64,000 bases of DNA, taken from positions 19,029-83,028 of the forward strand of contig NZ_BMRE01000041.1 of assembly GCF_014648475.1 (NCBI RefSeq). The letters are read 5' to 3'. The notes beneath the pieces are model-generated. The model was not told the DNA's origin. It did no database searches and was given only the letters and a program-made list of their open reading frames with translations. Numbering within the stretch: the stretch's first letter is position 1; each line of letters begins with the position of its first letter. Positions 62,200 through 64,000 of the stretch are shown here, piece by piece. The stretch is from Lentzea flava. Lineage in GTDB: Bacteria; Actinomycetota; Actinomycetes; Mycobacteriales; Pseudonocardiaceae. The position numbers and the translations under genes were made by a program.

Positions 62200-63783
62200 A
62201 TGCAACGCAAGCTGACCGTGGTGCTGGCCCTGTCCAGCCTCATCACCGCGGGCGCGGCCGGAGTCGCGACCGCCGACGTGACGGAGCTCCCCGTCTACGG
62301 GGTGAAGAGCACGGGGCTCGACCAGGAACAGGCGCAGCGACTGCAAAGAGCCTTCGGGCTCAAGGACGTCCAGAGATCCGAGTTCGGCGCGGTGAGTTTC
62401 GCCGACGAGCAGCGCTACCAGTACCTGCCGACCGTCGACAAAGGACAGGGCAGACAGGACGAGGACGGCAACGCGACCACGCAGACCGCGCTCGACACCG
62501 AGGCTATCAAGCGCATCAGGACGATCACGACGGACGAGGCCACCAAGCGCGCGCAGGAAGGCCTGAGGGCAGCGGGTGTGCTGCCCGCGAACGCGACGCC
62601 CACCGCCCAGTACACGACGTTCGAGCTGGCGGATCCCAACGGGCGCAACGCACTCACGGCCAACCTCGACACGAGCGTGTCGTACACGTTCCAGCTCGGC
62701 GGCATCCCGCTGGAGGGCGAGGGCGCGAACATCCGCGTCTCGTTCGACGCCCAGGGCGTGACGGCGGTCAGCCACGCCGCGCGCACCTACGGCCAGGCGG
62801 GCACCGTCGCGGTGAACGACCTCGCGTACGGCGCCAAGCTGTGCCAGAAGTACCTGGGCGACGGGGTGAAGGCGGACGTCAGCTACGTCTACGTCGCCCC
62901 GCCGCTGGAGGAGAAGGCCGACCGGCTCGAACCGTCGTTCCGCTGCGCGGGCCGCACGTCCGACGGCAGCGCCCCGCAGGCCATCACCCTGCCCGCGGCC
63001 GTCGGTGCCGAACTGCCCCAGCCGCAACCGGTCCAGCCGCCGCGCGACGACCAGCAGTTCGGGGCCATGGCCGCCGGCACGCAGGTCGGCAGCGAGGGCA
63101 CGGGACTGTGCTCCGGTCTGCCCAACACCGTGGCCAACATCGGCACCTTCAACTCCGAGGCGGGCACCCACGGCGTCCCCGTCGCGTTCAGCTGGCTCAA
63201 CGGCAACGCGTGGGAGAGCGACTTCAAGGACCCGATCTTCCCCGGCGGCCAGGACCACATCTGGGCGGACAACGTCGACCTCACCTACTGGCAGGGCCAC
63301 GGCTCCGGCACGGGCTTCTACTTCAACGGCTGCTCCAACCACAACGACGCCAAGCTCTCGAACACCGAGGCGCGCTGGGGCAACCAGGACGTCGAGTGGA
63401 TGAGCCTCTTCACCTGCCTGATCCTCGAGGACGTCACCGGCGGACAGACGTGGGCGCAGCGCTGGGGCCAGGCGTTCCAGGGCCTGCACCAGATCAACAG
63501 CTTCACCACGGTCAGCTACAACTCGGCCAACCACGGCGGCAAGTTCGGTCACTACATGTGGCGCTCGCCGTTCCTGTGGTGGAACCAGCCGATGAAGGTC
63601 CGTGACGCGTGGGCGCAGGCCAGCATCGACACCCAGCCCGCCTCCGTCCGCTGGGCGACCATGGGCCCCGTCACGTCGTCGGGTGCGCTGGGCAACTTCA
63701 ACGACTACTTCTGGGGCAAGGGTTCCGTCGGCCCCGACTACGGCTCGACCGGCTGGTTCTGGCGGATCTCCGGCGCCTCCTGA
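62200..63783 (+). CDS. Secreted DUF6345-like protein
   Basis: 527 aa. Signal peptide (KLTVVLALSSLITAGAAGVA), N-terminal half with mixed alpha/beta, then a C-terminal domain with TYWQGHGSGTGFYFNG, SLFTCLILEDVTGG and SYNSANHGG, matching DUF6345 (cysteine/histidine motif suggestive of a caspase-like protease fold, unproven). ATG 62200 with GGGAGGGAAG upstream. No partner gene. Confidence 0.7.
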   Translation: MQRKLTVVLALSSLITAGAAGVATADVTELPVYGVKSTGLDQEQAQRLQRAFGLKDVQRSEFGAVSFADEQRYQYLPTVDKGQGRQDEDGNATTQTALDTEAIKRIRTITTDEATKRAQEGLRAAGVLPANATPTAQYTTFELADPNGRNALTANLDTSVSYTFQLGGIPLEGEGANIRVSFDAQGVTAVSHAARTYGQAGTVAVNDLAYGAKLCQKYLGDGVKADVSYVYVAPPLEEKADRLEPSFRCAGRTSDGSAPQAITLPAAVGAELPQPQPVQPPRDDQQFGAMAAGTQVGSEGTGLCSGLPNTVANIGTFNSEAGTHGVPVAFSWLNGNAWESDFKDPIFPGGQDHIWADNVDLTYWQGHGSGTGFYFNGCSNHNDAKLSNTEARWGNQDVEWMSLFTCLILEDVTGGQTWAQRWGQAFQGLHQINSFTTVSYNSANHGGKFGHYMWRSPFLWWNQPMKVRDAWAQASIDTQPASVRWATMGPVTSSGALGNFNDYFWGKGSVGPDYGSTGWFWRISGAS

Positions 63784-63828
63784 CCGAGGTCCCGCACCCG
63801 CAGCAGTGCCACACCGGCAGAAGTGAAC

Positions 63829-63878
63829 AGGACAGCCACCGCCGCGAGCCCGACCAGGGGCGCGGCCGTGGCTGTCCT
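63829..63878 (+). terminator. Strong hairpin after DUF6345 gene
   Basis: 18-nt stem: 63829-63846 pairs with 63861-63878, one mismatch, 14-nt loop. No T tract. The 120 bases after it to the window end hold no supported gene; a second small hairpin (CCTGGT/ACCAGG at 63955-63972) overlaps a ribosome-site-like AGGAGG. Confidence 0.65.
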
Positions 63879-64000
63879 CCGCGGTTCAGTGGCTACAAAG
63901 ATTTCACAAGATTATGAAGACTGATGAACGGCTCTTTCGTTCACCTCGGGTGGACCTGGTGTTTTAACCAGGAGGCGCTTGGGTTTTGACATGGGCACGG

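Noticed and set aside
63979..64000. Start of a next gene (TTG 63979 or ATG 63991) after AGGAGG
   Set aside because: Only a few codons are visible and ribosome-site spacing fits neither start well.

Overview
High-GC actinobacterial chromosome. Gene content and order point to Pseudonocardiales (Lentzea/Saccharothrix/Actinosynnema-like): adnB-adnA followed further on by a TrkA-N potassium channel and nudC; and a cbiB-SURF1-LMW phosphatase-cobC-NIF3-zinc ribbon-RNase H/phosphatase order that, from memory, parallels Mycobacterium tuberculosis Rv2236c-Rv2228c. GTG starts and 4-nt ATGA/GTGA overlaps are common. The genus is an inference, not proven.

Layout. 1-6.8 kb: two paralogous GGDEF-EAL proteins (the first cut by the window edge) flank a P450/secreted hydrolase operon and a DUF574 methyltransferase. 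6.8-7.9 kb: secreted GH18 chitinase with a DasR/chitinase-type promoter repeat. 8-14.6 kb: AdnB and AdnA, the helicase-nuclease pair for double-strand break end resection. 14.6-21.8 kb: an inverted pair of DnaA-box-like sequences, small unknown and DoxX-like proteins, an M20 peptidase coupled to a K+ channel, and a two-component system beside a DUF5666 secreted protein. 21.8-30.7 kb: three tandem HEYGHH metallopeptidase paralogues opposite a DUF2207 protein, two M16 peptidase subunits (one with, one without the zinc motif) and nudC. 30.9-33.3 kb: FAD monooxygenase/NmrA operon with a divergent MarR regulator and a palindromic operator over the promoter.

33.3-43.6 kb is the most notable part: a Wadjet-type (SMC-like, probably type III) plasmid-defence set. 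jetA-jetB-jetC form a tight operon, but jetD is separated from jetC by an opposite-strand four-gene type VII secretion polymorphic toxin/immunity cassette (YbaB-like, EspC-like, WXG100-toxin with CdiA-CT-like C terminus, SitI3-like immunity). The JetD toprim-like motifs look degenerate.

43.7-58.5 kb: conserved cobalamin lower-ligand/SURF1/phosphatase/NIF3/RNase H block, interrupted between the zinc-ribbon gene and rnhA by about 6.5 kb of lineage-specific genes: a second WXG100/YbaB-like set, a membrane protein, an APH-fold kinase, and an AAA+ ATPase with an N-terminal repeat region next to an unknown partner, ending at tRNA-Leu(GAG). 58.5-64 kb: FMN reductase, RNase P RNA, subtilisin-like protease, threonine synthase-like enzyme and a secreted DUF6345-like protein with a structured leader and a strong 3' hairpin.

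Domain and family names are from motif recognition and memory; no database search was run.
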